A DNA stretch of 64,000 nucleotides, from assembly GCF_009192945.1 (NCBI RefSeq), contig NZ_NSET01000025.1:62001-126000 (forward strand). The letters are read 5' to 3'. Under the pieces are notes generated by a model. That model did not search any database. It saw nothing but the letters and a program-made list of their open reading frames with translations, and had not been told where the DNA came from. This document shows, piece after piece, positions 15,203 through 25,128 of this stretch. Made by a program: the position numbers and the translations under genes. The stretch's first letter is position 1. Every line of letters starts with the position of its first letter. The stretch is from Xanthomonas maliensis (GTDB taxonomy: Bacteria > Pseudomonadota > Gammaproteobacteria > Xanthomonadales > Xanthomonadaceae).

Positions 15203-16810
15203 TCAGCGCTTGGGTCGCGCCACCGCGTACATCTCCCAGGCGATCTTCTTCATCAAGGCGTTGCTGTCCTCGCCCTCGGCGAACAGATCGAAGTGGGTGC
15301 GACCTTCGAGATAGCGGAAGTCGCTCCTGGCATGCAGGCCATCGAGGACCGCTTGCAAGCGGTGCGCAGCGCCATCCAGATAGAACGTATCGGCGGTGCC
15401 GACAATCAGGTGGATCTTGCCATCCAGGTCGGGCTTGAGCGTGGGCCATTGCGCGGCCACGCGTGCGGCGATGTCGTAGTGCTCGCGCCAGTAGGCCATT
15501 ACCGCCGGATCGATCTTGCCGCTGTCGCGGTCGAACATCGGCAGCGGGCGGCCGTCTTTTCCGCGCGGGGAGAACACCCACTCGAACGAGGTCAGCTGGC
15601 CGCCGTAGGGACCGAGCACGCGTTCGAGCTTGGCGAAGCTCTCCAGGTCGGCGACCACCTGGCCCTTGTCGCGGATCAACGGAAAGCGGCTGCCGTCGGC
15701 GCGTCGATAGAGATTGGCATTGGAGGCATACAGATCCACGCCGCTGAAATCATGGAAGTCGCTGGAGTCCGGCGAGGTGGACCAGGTGCCGCCGAACAGC
15801 CTGGGATAGCGCGTCTGCAACCACAGCGTTGCCCAGCCGCCGGAGGAATGCCCGGTCAGGAAGCGGCCCTTGGCGTTGCCATCCATCTTGTAGCGGCGCT
15901 CCAACGCCGGTATCAGTTCGCTGGTCAGCGCGGTGCCCCATGGCCCGTTGTTGACCGAATCGGCGAACTCGTGGGTGCCGGTCGGCGTGGCCTGGTCCAG
16001 GAAGACCCAGATCATCGGCGGCATCTGCTTGGCCGCCATCGCGTTCCAGGTGGCGGCGATGTTGCCGGCGAAGCGGTTGTAATTGCCGCCGAAGCCATGG
16101 GTGACATAGACGGTGGGATAGCGCGTGGCGGCCTTGGCGTCGTAGCCGGGCGGGGTCAGCACGCGCGCGCGCAGCGTGATCGGCCGGCCCCAGAAGGCGC
16201 TCAGCACCGGGCTGGGCATCGAGGCATCGCTGGTGTGCGCCTTGGCCTCGGGCACGGCATCGCGCAGCGCCTGCGGCGCCCGCGGCGACACCTGCCACGG
16301 GTCGTCCACCACCGGCACCTGCGTGCTCAGCGTCAGCACCGGCAGCGGTGCCTGCTTGCCCAGGGTGACCGGCACCACCGCGCTCAGCAGGTCGCCGCCA
16401 TCGCGGCCGCTGTAGCCATAGCTGCCGTCCGGGTCCAGCACCGCCTGCAGCAGGTAGTCGCCGGGCGGAAGCGCGGAGAACCCGGACGGAAAGGCGAGGT
16501 TGTCCAGATCGATCTGCACGCTGCCACCCGGTGCCAGCGCGCTGACGTCCTGCGCGGCCACCGCCACGGCCGTCGGCCGGAACGGATTGATGTCCACCTG
16601 CTCGACCTTGCCGTCCTTGCCTGTCGCTTGTGCATCCTTGGCCAGGGTGGCGAACACCAGCAAGCGGCCGGCGCTGACCTGGTCGCTCGCCCCACCCAGG
16701 GTGACGCGCAGCAGGCGATGGGTCTGCGCCGGGTCGGCGGCGTGGGCGGCGAGTGCGCACACCAGGCCGGCGGCCAGGCCCAGGCGAGCGGCAAGACGAT
16801 GCGGGGACAT
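15203..16810 (-). CDS. Secreted esterase, alpha/beta hydrolase fold
   Basis: A 535-residue exported hydrolase. Residues 1-25 are a signal peptide (GLAAGLVCALAAHA). A beta-rich N-terminal domain (about 30-200) precedes an esterase D/Fes-type catalytic domain. The nucleophile elbow is GHSSGG near residue 320, the oxyanion region is VYVTHGFGGNYNRF, and the late His is in EGRTHFDLF. Asp in LIVGTADTFYLDG is the likely acid. Relatives include feruloyl and siderophore esterases and mycolyl-transferase-like enzymes; the substrate is not evident. The gene stands alone. Confidence 0.85.
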   Translation of the reverse strand: MSPHRLAARLGLAAGLVCALAAHAADPAQTHRLLRVTLGGASDQVSAGRLLVFATLAKDAQATGKDGKVEQVDINPFRPTAVAVAAQDVSALAPGGSVQIDLDNLAFPSGFSALPPGDYLLQAVLDPDGSYGYSGRDGGDLLSAVVPVTLGKQAPLPVLTLSTQVPVVDDPWQVSPRAPQALRDAVPEAKAHTSDASMPSPVLSAFWGRPITLRARVLTPPGYDAKAATRYPTVYVTHGFGGNYNRFAGNIAATWNAMAAKQMPPMIWVFLDQATPTGTHEFADSVNNGPWGTALTSELIPALERRYKMDGNAKGRFLTGHSSGGWATLWLQTRYPRLFGGTWSTSPDSSDFHDFSGVDLYASNANLYRRADGSRFPLIRDKGQVVADLESFAKLERVLGPYGGQLTSFEWVFSPRGKDGRPLPMFDRDSGKIDPAVMAYWREHYDIAARVAAQWPTLKPDLDGKIHLIVGTADTFYLDGAAHRLQAVLDGLHARSDFRYLEGRTHFDLFAEGEDSNALMKKIAWEMYAVARPKR

Positions 16811-16956
16811 GCGGAATCCTTGGACGCGAGATGGAGTTCCGTGACTGTAGCCAGTTCCGTGCGTCCGCGCGCTGGAACCACACGCCTGCCGGCTCCCGCC
16901 CGCTCATCGCACCGGCAGATCCGCACCGGCACCGGCCTGCCGATCCAGGCGCTCGC

Positions 16957-18066
16957 TCAGCGATACGGCCCTGGCCCCCGCCAGACCGGCTCGCCCTGGC
17001 GATAGACCTCCATCATGTTGATCACCTCGCGCGCATCGCCGATGGACTTCAGCTCCGGCGAATCCGGCGGCAGCAGGCGGCACTTGCCGGAACCGCGTTT
17101 GAGCGCGACTTCCAGCGGGCAGATCATGCGTTGCTGGGTGCCCGGCAGAATGATGGCGATCTCGGTCATGCCCTGGTCGCGCCAGGCGCGCAGCTGGGTT
17201 TCGCTGCGCACGTCGTAATAGACCTGGAAGCCGCCGATATCCATGCTGGGCTGGGAGGTGTAGCGGTCGTTGCGGCGGCCCTGGCTGATGGCCGGGGTGT
17301 TGGCATCGACATCGCCGTCGGCATCGGCGGTGTCCTGGTCGAGCATGCCGGGCGGGCGGCCGGTCCAGGTCTCGGGGCGACGCTGCGCCGCCGCGGACGG
17401 CGGGGTCTGCGGCACGCTGGGGCGCGGCGTCTGGCGGGTGGGCCGCGGTGGCGTCACCCGGCCGGAGCGGGTGCTGCCGTCCGGTGGCAACGGGTTGCGC
17501 GCCTGCTGCACCACCGTGGCCTGCACTGGCGAGGTCGCCGACGGCGGCTGCGTCGGGGTGGGTTGGGTGGCCGGCGGCACCGGCGTGGGCGTCGGGCTGG
17601 GCGGCTCGGTGCTGGCGCTGTCGCCGACAAAATCCACCTTGACCCGGCCACCGGCGGCCGAGCCCTGCGGTGTGGTCATTTTCGGAGTCGAGGCCGACAG
17701 CAGCACCAGCAGCATCAACACATGCACCAGCGCGCTGACCATGGCGGCGATCCAGCGCTCCATGCGCTCGATGCCGGAGTCGCGCCGCGGCAACCAGTCG
17801 TCGGTCTTCAGCCAGACATGCAGGATCTGCAGCGCGTCGCCGCGGACGCGATACACCAGCACGTACGGGGTCTCGGCCACCACCCACTCGCGGGTCCCCG
17901 GCACCCGGCCGGCGCGTCCGCGCTGCGGTTGCTCTCCCAACGTCCGGGTCGCTTCCAGCACCCGTCGCGCCATCGCCGCGGCGGCCGGGCGATTGAGCGC
18001 GTGGTAGTGGTCCTGGGCATGCTCGAGCTGGCCGGCGGCCGCCTCGGTCCACTCACGTCGCAACAT
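16957..18066 (-). CDS. ParE/RelE-type toxin domain fused to a membrane-anchored tail
   Basis: A 369-residue fusion. Residues 1-95 are a ParE/RelE-fold toxin domain (LRREWTEAAAGQLEHAQDHY, VPGTREWVVAETPYVLVYRV, ILHVWLKTDDW). Residues 105-124 are a single membrane helix (WIAAMVSALVHVLMLLVLLS). Then comes a long proline/threonine/serine-rich linker, and from about 270 a compact C-terminal domain (MDIGGFQVYYDVRSETQLRA, LPGTQQRMICPLEVALKRGS, DAREVINMMEVYRQG). The toxin domain would be cytoplasmic and the tail periplasmic, as in TonB-like layouts. The small gene upstream overlaps by 14 bases and fits an antitoxin. Confidence 0.75.
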   Translation of the reverse strand: MLRREWTEAAAGQLEHAQDHYHALNRPAAAAMARRVLEATRTLGEQPQRGRAGRVPGTREWVVAETPYVLVYRVRGDALQILHVWLKTDDWLPRRDSGIERMERWIAAMVSALVHVLMLLVLLSASTPKMTTPQGSAAGGRVKVDFVGDSASTEPPSPTPTPVPPATQPTPTQPPSATSPVQATVVQQARNPLPPDGSTRSGRVTPPRPTRQTPRPSVPQTPPSAAAQRRPETWTGRPPGMLDQDTADADGDVDANTPAISQGRRNDRYTSQPSMDIGGFQVYYDVRSETQLRAWRDQGMTEIAIILPGTQQRMICPLEVALKRGSGKCRLLPPDSPELKSIGDAREVINMMEVYRQGEPVWRGPGPYR

Positions 18067-18259
18067 CAACGCCCCATTTGGCGAACATCGCCGTGACCCG
18101 GTCGGGGCTGGCCAACGCACCGCGGTCGGCGTCGTCGATGCCCTCGCCGATGGCGGCCAACAGCCGCGCCTCGCTCACCGCACGCAGTACGTCGTCCCAG
18201 CCGGCGGCGTCGGGCAGCGCGGCGATCAGCGTATGCGCGTGTTGCTTGATGGCGGACAT
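18053..18259 (-). CDS. Candidate antitoxin of the ParE-fusion module
   Basis: A 68-residue helical protein (MSAIKQHAHTLIAALPDAAG, then WDDVLRAVSEARLLAAIGEG) directly upstream of the ParE-type gene on the same strand, overlapping it by 14 bases. Size, order and overlap match toxin-antitoxin modules. The sequence resembles small unnamed antitoxins of this genus that lack an obvious ribbon-helix-helix. The start is chosen at the ATG giving this size; the longer upstream frame is arginine-rich. Confidence 0.7.
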   Translation of the reverse strand: MSAIKQHAHTLIAALPDAAGWDDVLRAVSEARLLAAIGEGIDDADRGALASPDRVTAMFAKWGVDVAT

Positions 18260-18462
18260 GGTGCGGGGTGGGGAAGCGCGAAACCGCAAGTCTACCGCCG
18301 CGGCCCGGCCAGCGCGGCGGCAGGCGTGGCCGGTGCCTGCGGCATTCATGGGCGCGTCGGGAAGCCCGCGGCGCGGACGGACGCAACAGGTGACATTCGG
18401 CACCTTGTCGCGCTGTCTGGGCAGTCGCATGCTGGCGCGGTCCTCCCTGCAGACCTTCGACC

Positions 18463-18978
18463 ATGCCTGCCCATGCCGTCGCTCCGTTCACCCCGTATCT
18501 GTCGCTCGCGGCGATCGCCTTCGTGTTCTATCGGCGCCTGCGCCGCAGCTTTGGTCGGCAACCCTGGCAGCCGGTCGCTGCGGGGGTCCGTGCCGGCGCA
18601 TTGCTGCTGGCGCTGACTGCGTTGGGACTGGCCGCGGCGGCGCTGCCGCAGGTGCGCTGGGGCGAGGCGGTCGGGGCGTTGGTCGGCATCGGCCTGGGGG
18701 TGCTGTCGCTGCGCACCACCGATGCGGTATGGGCGGAGGGACGCGGCTGGTACACGCCCAACCCCTGGATCGGTGGAGCGCTGCTGCTGGTGCTGCTGGG
18801 ACGGCTGGCCTGGCGCTGGGCCAGCGGCGCCTTCGCTGCCGGTGCGGCCGCGGCAGGCAGCCAGGCCAGTCCTTTGACTTTGGGCCTGGCGACCGCACTG
18901 GTGCTGTATTCGCTGGTCTACGTGGGTGGGCTGTGGTGGCGCCTGCGGCAGCTGCGCCGGCAACCGGCGTTGGGCTGA
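18463..18978 (+). CDS. DUF1453-type membrane protein
   Basis: A 171-residue inner-membrane protein with about five helices. The DUF1453/CcdC-like features are FYRRLRRSFGRQP after the first helix, GIGLGVLSLRTTDAVWAEG, and the conserved YTPNPWIGGALLLVLLGRLA. Function of the family is unknown. It stands alone and converges on the cardiolipin synthase-like gene. Confidence 0.8.
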   Translation: MPAHAVAPFTPYLSLAAIAFVFYRRLRRSFGRQPWQPVAAGVRAGALLLALTALGLAAAALPQVRWGEAVGALVGIGLGVLSLRTTDAVWAEGRGWYTPNPWIGGALLLVLLGRLAWRWASGAFAAGAAAAGSQASPLTLGLATALVLYSLVYVGGLWWRLRQLRRQPALG

Positions 18979-19043
18979 GTGGCGAGCGCGACACGGGGCG
19001 TGGCGCGCGCCGGCGCCGATGACACGGACGCGTGGGGTGACGC

Positions 19044-20309
19044 TCAGACCTGGGAGCGGAACGGCAGCACGCAGGTCTCGGCCAGCTTTTCGCGCCACGG
19101 ACGTGCGCGCCAGCGCTCCAGCGAATAGCGCTCGGCCTGCTGCAGGTCGCGTTCGAACAGCGCGGTCAGACGCGCGGCCAGCGCACGGTCGTAGACGTTG
19201 AGGCTGGCTTCGTCGTTGAGCCGGAACGAACGGATGTCGAAGTTGGTCGAGCCGACCGACACCAACAGGCCATCGACGATCAGCAGCTTGGTGTGCAGCA
19301 TGGTCGGCTGGTATTCGTGGATGGCGATGCCGGCCTGCAGCAGCGGCCCCCAGCTGGCCTTGGAGGCCAACCGCACCGACAGCGCATCGATATGCGGGCC
19401 CGGCAACAGCACGCGGATCTGCACGCCGCGTGCGCGCGCCTCCAGCAGCGCGCGGGTGATCAAGGCATCGGGCACGAAATAGGCGGCCGCCAGGTCGATG
19501 GTGTTGCAGGCCGCGGCAATGGCGATCAGGTACATCAGGTGCATGCTTTCGCTGCCACCGGCTGGCGAGGCCACGAACAACTGCGCATCGCTGTCGCCGG
19601 CCGCGACCAGGTCGGGGTAGTAGTCGGCGCCGTTGAGCACACGGCCGGTGCTCTTGATCCAGTTGTCGTTGAAGGCGGTTTGCACCTGCGCCACCACCGG
19701 ACCTTCGATGCGGTAGTGGGTGTCGCGCCAATGCGCCGGATCCTGCGCGTGGCCCATCCACTGATCGGCCACGCCAACGCCGCCGGTGAAGCCGATGCGG
19801 CCGTCGATGACCAGCAGCTTGCGGTGGGTGCGGTTGTTGACCCGGTGCAGGGTGTACCAGGCCAGCGGGCGGTAGCGGTGCACCTCCACGCCGGCGGTGC
19901 TCATGGTGTCGACCAGCGACGGGTCCATCTTCAAGCTGCCGCCCCAATCGATGGTCACCCGCACCGCCACGCCGGCGCGGGCGCGTTCGGACAGCGCTTC
20001 GCTGAACTCGCGCCCGATCGCGCCGGACCAATAGATGTAGGTTTCGAACGTGATGGTGCGCTCGGCGCCGCGGATGGCCGCCAGCATCGCCGGAAAGATC
20101 TCCTCGCCGTTGTTGAGCACCTCGATGCGGTTGCCCGGCAGGATGGTCGGTCCCAGCAGCACCGACATCTCGCGCTTGAACTGCGGGTCGGCGATGCCGT
20201 AGCGATGCGTGGGAATGTGTTGGAGCTTCTTCTCGGGCGTGGCGAAGTTCAGTGCCAGCAAACCCACTACCACCGTGACGAGCACCGTGGCCACGATGAT
20301 CCACCCCAT
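19044..20309 (-). CDS. Cardiolipin synthase-like phospholipase D enzyme
   Basis: A 421-residue protein with one N-terminal membrane helix (residues 3-21) and two HKD motifs. The first is H162-K164-D169 (THRKLLVIDGRIGFTGG) and the second H339-K341-D346 (HTKLLIVDGLLVSVGSTN). Two HKD sites in one chain form a single active site that transfers phosphatidyl groups. The short N-terminus is ClsB-like rather than ClsA-like. Probable role: cardiolipin synthesis from phosphatidylglycerol at the inner membrane. No operon partner. Confidence 0.87.
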   Translation of the reverse strand: MGWIIVATVLVTVVVGLLALNFATPEKKLQHIPTHRYGIADPQFKREMSVLLGPTILPGNRIEVLNNGEEIFPAMLAAIRGAERTITFETYIYWSGAIGREFSEALSERARAGVAVRVTIDWGGSLKMDPSLVDTMSTAGVEVHRYRPLAWYTLHRVNNRTHRKLLVIDGRIGFTGGVGVADQWMGHAQDPAHWRDTHYRIEGPVVAQVQTAFNDNWIKSTGRVLNGADYYPDLVAAGDSDAQLFVASPAGGSESMHLMYLIAIAAACNTIDLAAAYFVPDALITRALLEARARGVQIRVLLPGPHIDALSVRLASKASWGPLLQAGIAIHEYQPTMLHTKLLIVDGLLVSVGSTNFDIRSFRLNDEASLNVYDRALAARLTALFERDLQQAERYSLERWRARPWREKLAETCVLPFRSQV

Positions 20310-20459
20310 TTACCCGCTCCCAGTGTTCGGCCGTCGTGGCGTCAAGCGGCCGCGATTCTGGCAAGCAGGCGGCGTGGGGTCTGTGAAGGCAGGCGCGTGC
20401 GCGGCGTTATCTGGCCACGCGCTGCGGTTGCGTGGCGGCGGGCAGCTGCGGGCGTGCTG

Positions 20460-21017
20460 CTAGCCGTCTGCGCTGGTCTGGGTCAGGAACGTTGCCGGCA
20501 CTGCGGCCACCAGCCAGACGCCATTGTCGGCCTGGAAGAACGGCAGCCCCTGTGCATGCATCCGGCCGGCCTGTACCTGCAGCAGCACTGGCGTGCCATA
20601 GCGCGCGCCCACGCTGAGCGCCGTCTGCGGGTCGGCAGACAGATGCACGTGATGGCGTTGGCCGGGGCGCAGGCCTTCGCGCAGGATCGCCGGCAGAAAG
20701 CGCGTGGCCGTGCCGTGGTAGAGCAGCTCCGGCGGTGTCACGGCCACATGCTGGAGCGCAACGGTGGGCGTGGAATGGCCTTGCACGGCGCGAATCCGCA
20801 GGCCATCGGCCGACAGCGCGAAGCGTTGCTTGTCGCTGCTGGTCACCACCGCGCGAATCAGGCCCGCATCCAGCGGCTTGCCGGCCGCCTGCGCGCCGGC
20901 GCACAAGGCGACGACATCCGCCCAGCCATCGCGATCCAGCTGCAGACCGATCGACTCCGGCGCGTGCCGCAGCACATAGCTGAGAAACTTGCTGGTGTCG
21001 GTGTGCTGTCGATCCAT
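20460..21017 (-). CDS. kptA: KptA/Tpt1-type RNA 2'-phosphotransferase
   Basis: A 185-residue enzyme. The N-terminal winged-helix part has SKFLSYVLRHAPESIGLQLD and DGWADVVAL. The ADP-ribosyltransferase-like part has LYHGTATRFLPAILREGLRP, HHVHLSADPQTALSVGAR and the C-terminal FFQADNGVWLVAAVP. Tpt1 proteins move a splice-junction 2'-phosphate from RNA to NAD. Bacteria rarely carry that substrate, so the true role is open. Complete length; stands alone. Confidence 0.88.
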   Translation of the reverse strand: MDRQHTDTSKFLSYVLRHAPESIGLQLDRDGWADVVALCAGAQAAGKPLDAGLIRAVVTSSDKQRFALSADGLRIRAVQGHSTPTVALQHVAVTPPELLYHGTATRFLPAILREGLRPGQRHHVHLSADPQTALSVGARYGTPVLLQVQAGRMHAQGLPFFQADNGVWLVAAVPATFLTQTSADG

Positions 21018-21163
21018 GGCGGCGGTGCGCGACAGGCGCGGTGCGGAGGTGCGGCGAGTCTACGGCAGGCGCGGCTTGCATGGCGATCGCATCCGCTGCG
21101 CTGGCGCACACCGCGCAGCTCACGGTTGCGCCGTGCACGCTAGCGCTGGTGCTGGCCACGCCA

Positions 21164-22003
21164 TCACGCCACTGCGGCCGGCGCGTCGGTCGACACGGCG
21201 ATGGCGTGCTGCGCCTGCAGCTCGGCCAGGCGCGCGCTGAGCGCGTCGTGGATGGCGTGGTAGGCGGTGGTACCCATCACCAGCCGCCGCGGCGGCGGCG
21301 ACTGTTCGGTGCAGGCGATCATCGCCGCCACCATGCGCTGCGGATCGCCCATGATTTCCCAGCTGCCATCGTCCAGTCCACGGCACAGCGCATCCACCGG
21401 CGTGCCCACGTAGTCGGCCGGCAGTTCGGTCCGCAGCAGGGCTGCACCGAAGTTGGTGCGCGCCGGCCCTGGTTCGGCCAGGGTGAAGTGGATCCCGAAA
21501 TCGGCCACTTCCTGTGCCACCGACTCGATGAAGCCTTCGATGCCCCATTTGCTGGCGTGATAGACGCTGAAGCCGGGATAGGCGATCTGCCCACCTTCGG
21601 AAGACACCTGCAAGACATGGCCGCCGCCTTGCGCGCGCAACCGCGGCAGCACCGCCTGGATCACGCTGATCGAACCGAGCAGGTTGGCCTCGATCACCGT
21701 GCGCACCTGCGTGGCGCTGATGGTTTCGGCGGCGCCGAGCAGGCCCACGCCGGCATTGCTGACCACCACGTCGATCCGTCCCAGCGCCTGGAAGGCCTGC
21801 GCCACCACGCTGCGGACCTGGGTGTCGTCGCGCACGTCCAGCGACAGTACCGTCAGTGCCTGGCCGTACTGCGCTTGCAATGCCGCCAGTGCGTCGCCGC
21901 TGCGGACCGTGGCGGCCACGCGATCGCCGCGTGCCAGCAGGGCGGCCGCCAAGCCGTGACCGAATCCGGAGGACGCGCCGGTAATCAACCAGTTCCTGGA
22001 CAT
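21164..22003 (-). CDS. Short-chain dehydrogenase/reductase
   Basis: A 279-residue classical SDR. The NAD(P) loop is NWLITGASSGFGHGLA at the N-terminus. NAG is present in VVVSNAGVGLLG, the catalytic Ser in VLQVSSEGGQIAYPG, and YxxxK in YHASKWGIEGF. Substrate unknown. The start MSRNWLITG is preferred over an ATG 11 codons upstream. It is divergent from a LysR regulator with about 100 bases between, the usual layout of a regulator and its target. Confidence 0.88.
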   Translation of the reverse strand: MSRNWLITGASSGFGHGLAAALLARGDRVAATVRSGDALAALQAQYGQALTVLSLDVRDDTQVRSVVAQAFQALGRIDVVVSNAGVGLLGAAETISATQVRTVIEANLLGSISVIQAVLPRLRAQGGGHVLQVSSEGGQIAYPGFSVYHASKWGIEGFIESVAQEVADFGIHFTLAEPGPARTNFGAALLRTELPADYVGTPVDALCRGLDDGSWEIMGDPQRMVAAMIACTEQSPPPRRLVMGTTAYHAIHDALSARLAELQAQHAIAVSTDAPAAVA

Positions 22004-22103
22004 CTGCGGTACCTCTGTCGTGAAAGGAAACTTCACTCTAAGAGCCGATGATTGCTGGATCTATGCCATGAAATTCGCATGGGTTAGTGCAGATTTCCCA
22101 TCA

Positions 22104-22997
22104 ATGACCAAGCCCAGCTTTCATGATCTGGCCGCGTTTCTGGCGGTCGCCAGCCACCGCAGCTTTCGCCGCGCCGCGGTCGAGCTCGATCTGGCGCCCT
22201 CCTCGCTGAGCCACCTGATCGGTGCGCTCGAGCGCCGGTTGCAGGTACGCCTGCTGCATCGGACCACGCGCAGCGTGTCGCTGACCGAGGCCGGGCAGCG
22301 GCTGGCGGACGCGTTGCGCCCGGCGCTGCAGCAAGTGGATCAGGCGCTGGATGCGCTGGAGCGCTTTCGCGCCGAGGTCGTCGGCACGGTGCGCATCAAT
22401 GCACCGGAAGTCGCCGTGCGGCTACTGCTGCGGCAGGTGGTGCCACAGCTGCTGGCGCGGCATCCGGCGCTGGCGGTGGACCTGGTCAGCGAAGGCCGGC
22501 TGGTGGATATCGTCGCGGCCGGTTGCGATGCCGGCATCCGCCTGAGCGAGTCGGTGCCGCAGGACATGGTGGCGGTGCCGTTCGGCGGGCAGACCCGCTT
22601 CATCGCCATCGCCGCGCCGGCCTATCTGCAACGCGCCGGTTGCCCGGACACGCCGCAGGAGCTGCAACGGCACGCCTGCATTCGTCATCGCATGCCCAGC
22701 GGCAGGCTCGCCAGCTGGGAGTTCGAGCGGCATGGGCAGGAAGTGGCGATCGACGTGCCGGGACGGCTGACCCTGGACCAGATCGCGTTGATGTGCGAAG
22801 CCGCCGAGGCCGGGCTGGGCATTGCCTATGTTCCCGAGCACGCCGCACTGCCGGCGTTGGCGCGCGGCGGCGTGGTGCGGGTGCTCGAGCCCTGGTGCCC
22901 GGCCATTCCCGGGCTGGTGCTGTACTACCCGGGCCATCGCCAGGTCCCGCCCGGGCTGCGCGCCTTCATCGACACCCTCAAGGAGCTGCTGCCCTAG
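22104..22997 (+). CDS. LysR-family regulator, divergent from SDR
   Basis: A 297-residue LysR protein. The helix-turn-helix is FHDLAAFLAVASHRSFRRAA, followed by LAPSSLSHLIGALERRLQVR. The effector domain follows (RINAPEVAVRLLLRQVVPQL) and ends near GLRAFIDTLKELLP. The start at MTKPSFHD is the family-typical one; 28 upstream in-frame residues are not. It probably controls the divergent SDR gene and itself. Effector unknown. Confidence 0.87.
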   Translation: MTKPSFHDLAAFLAVASHRSFRRAAVELDLAPSSLSHLIGALERRLQVRLLHRTTRSVSLTEAGQRLADALRPALQQVDQALDALERFRAEVVGTVRINAPEVAVRLLLRQVVPQLLARHPALAVDLVSEGRLVDIVAAGCDAGIRLSESVPQDMVAVPFGGQTRFIAIAAPAYLQRAGCPDTPQELQRHACIRHRMPSGRLASWEFERHGQEVAIDVPGRLTLDQIALMCEAAEAGLGIAYVPEHAALPALARGGVVRVLEPWCPAIPGLVLYYPGHRQVPPGLRAFIDTLKELLP

Positions 22998-23019
22998 CGT
23001 GGCTTGGTCGTTGCCGGCG

Positions 23020-25128
23020 CTAGACCTGCACCGGCACCTTGAACACCTCCACCGCCTGGATCAGCTGGCTGGACTGCGCTTCCAGCGCCCGCGCCGCGCT
23101 GCTGGCCTGCTCGACCAGCGCCACGTTCTGCTGGGTGGTCTGGTCCATCTGCGCGATGGTGCGGTTGACGTGCTCGATGCCGGCCGCCTGTTCCTGCGAG
23201 GCGGCCGAGATATGGCCGATGAGGTCGGTCACCTGTTGCACGCTGGCGACCACCTCGCCCATGGTGGTGCCTGCCTGGTGCACCAGTACCGCGCCGTCGC
23301 TGACGCGCTGCACCGAGTCGTCGATCAGGCTCTTGATCTCGCGCGCTGCGCCGGCGGCGCGATGGGCCAGTGTGCGCACTTCGTTGGCGACCACCGCAAA
23401 GCCCTTACCTTGCTCGCCGGCGCGCGCTGCTTCCACTGCCGCGTTGAGCGCCAGGATGTTGGTCTGGAAGGCGATGCCATCGATGACCGTGATGATGTCG
23501 GCGATGCGCTTGGACGCGGCCTCGATACCGTGCATGGTGGTGACCACCTGGCCGACCACGTCGCGGCCCTGGCCGGCCACCGTGGTGGCGCCGACGGCGA
23601 GCTGATTGGCCTGCTGCGCATGCGCGGCGTTCTGCCGCACGGTGGCGGTCAGCTCTTCCATCGAGGCGGTGGTCTCCTCCAGGCCGGCAGCCTGTTGCGC
23701 GCTGCGCTGGGCCAGGGTGTGGTTGCCGCCGGCGATGTCCTCGGCCGCGAAGCCGATCTGGTTGGAGGTGGCCTGGATATGCGCAACGATGTCGGTCAGG
23801 CGATCGACGGTGCGATTGGCATCGTCGCGCATGGTGGCGAACACGCCGTGGAAATTTCCCTGCATGCGCACGGTCAGGTCGCCGCTGGCGATCGCCCGCA
23901 GCAGCGCCGAGAACGCGGCCAGGTTGTCGTCGGCGGTGGCCATCATGGTGTTGAGGTTTTCCACCATCAGGCGGAATTCGTGCGCAAACCGCTCCGGCTG
24001 GCCGCGGCGGGCGAAATCGCCGGCGCAGGCGGCTTCGGTCAGATCCTGGATCTGTAAGTTGATCGCCCGCAGGCTTTGCTTGACCTGCTGCATGGCGGTG
24101 GTGATGGCGGCCTTCTCGCCGGGATAGGCGGCGATGTCGGTCGCCAGGTCGCCGACCGCGTAACGGCCCATCACCTCGGCCATGCGCAGTTGGGTCTGCA
24201 CGTGCGCATCCACCAGCGCGTTGGTGTCTTCGACCATGCGTCGATAATCGCCGGGGAAGTGACTGGCCTCCATCCGGTAGCCGATCGCACCGGCATCGTG
24301 GCGCGCCGCCATCTCGTGCTGGGCGGCGATCACTGCCTGCAGGCGTTGCTGCATCTGCTGCATCGCCCGCAACAGCTGACCGGACTCATCGTTGCCGGCG
24401 ACGACCGCTGGGCTACCCAGGTCGCCAGCGCCGATGCGCTCGGCCAGCTGCAGCGACTGCCGTAGCGGACGCACCACGCTACGGCTGAGCAGCACTGCGA
24501 TACCCGCGCCCAGCAACAGCGCCAGCACCGTGCAGCCGACCATGAGCAGCGCAAAGCTGCTGGCGATCGCCAGCGCGTCCTGCGCAGCGACACGGTTCTT
24601 GGCTTCCTCCAGGTCGATGAAGGCATTGATGCTGGCCAGCCAGGCGATGAAAGCCGGGCGCGCCTGTTGCAGCAACACCTGTTCGGCCTGCGCGCGCTCA
24701 CCGGACTGCCGCAGCGCACGGACCTGGACGATCAACGGCAACGTGCGCTGCTCGATCGCCTGGATCTGCTGCAACAACTCCGCCTCGCGTGGGTCGCTGG
24801 CGGTGGCGAGCATGCGCTGCAGCGGTTGCGCCGAGCGCGCATAGTCGGCGGCCAGCTTGTCGATCAGCTGTGCCGTCGCCTGCCGGCTGGCCGGGTCGTC
24901 CATCAGCACCACGTCGCGCACCGCGATTGCCCGGTCGTGCACGCTGCCGCGGAAATTGATCGCATAGCGCTGTTTGACGCTGTTGATCTGGTTGATGGTG
25001 ATCAGCTGGCGGTCGATGCTGCGGACGCGCTGGATGCCCACCACGGTGAGCAGAACCATCAGCACGATGATCGTGAGAAAGCCGAGCGCCAGGCGCTGGC
25101 CGATACGCAGATTCGAGAGGGCGTGCAT
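23020..25128 (-). CDS. Methyl-accepting chemotaxis protein
   Basis: A 702-residue chemoreceptor. TM1 is about 14-32 ([19 protein letters not shown]). A four-helix ligand domain follows, then TM2 about 190-213 ([20 protein letters not shown]) and HAMP ([20 protein letters not shown]). Further HAMP-like repeats lie at roughly 290-430. The signalling tip has [20 protein letters not shown]. The C-terminus has no CheR-binding pentapeptide. The ligand cannot be inferred. It converges on the LysR gene with 22 bases between and is not next to other che genes. Confidence 0.9.
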   Translation of the reverse strand: MHALSNLRIGQRLALGFLTIIVLMVLLTVVGIQRVRSIDRQLITINQINSVKQRYAINFRGSVHDRAIAVRDVVLMDDPASRQATAQLIDKLAADYARSAQPLQRMLATASDPREAELLQQIQAIEQRTLPLIVQVRALRQSGERAQAEQVLLQQARPAFIAWLASINAFIDLEEAKNRVAAQDALAIASSFALLMVGCTVLALLLGAGIAVLLSRSVVRPLRQSLQLAERIGAGDLGSPAVVAGNDESGQLLRAMQQMQQRLQAVIAAQHEMAARHDAGAIGYRMEASHFPGDYRRMVEDTNALVDAHVQTQLRMAEVMGRYAVGDLATDIAAYPGEKAAITTAMQQVKQSLRAINLQIQDLTEAACAGDFARRGQPERFAHEFRLMVENLNTMMATADDNLAAFSALLRAIASGDLTVRMQGNFHGVFATMRDDANRTVDRLTDIVAHIQATSNQIGFAAEDIAGGNHTLAQRSAQQAAGLEETTASMEELTATVRQNAAHAQQANQLAVGATTVAGQGRDVVGQVVTTMHGIEAASKRIADIITVIDGIAFQTNILALNAAVEAARAGEQGKGFAVVANEVRTLAHRAAGAAREIKSLIDDSVQRVSDGAVLVHQAGTTMGEVVASVQQVTDLIGHISAASQEQAAGIEHVNRTIAQMDQTTQQNVALVEQASSAARALEAQSSQLIQAVEVFKVPVQV

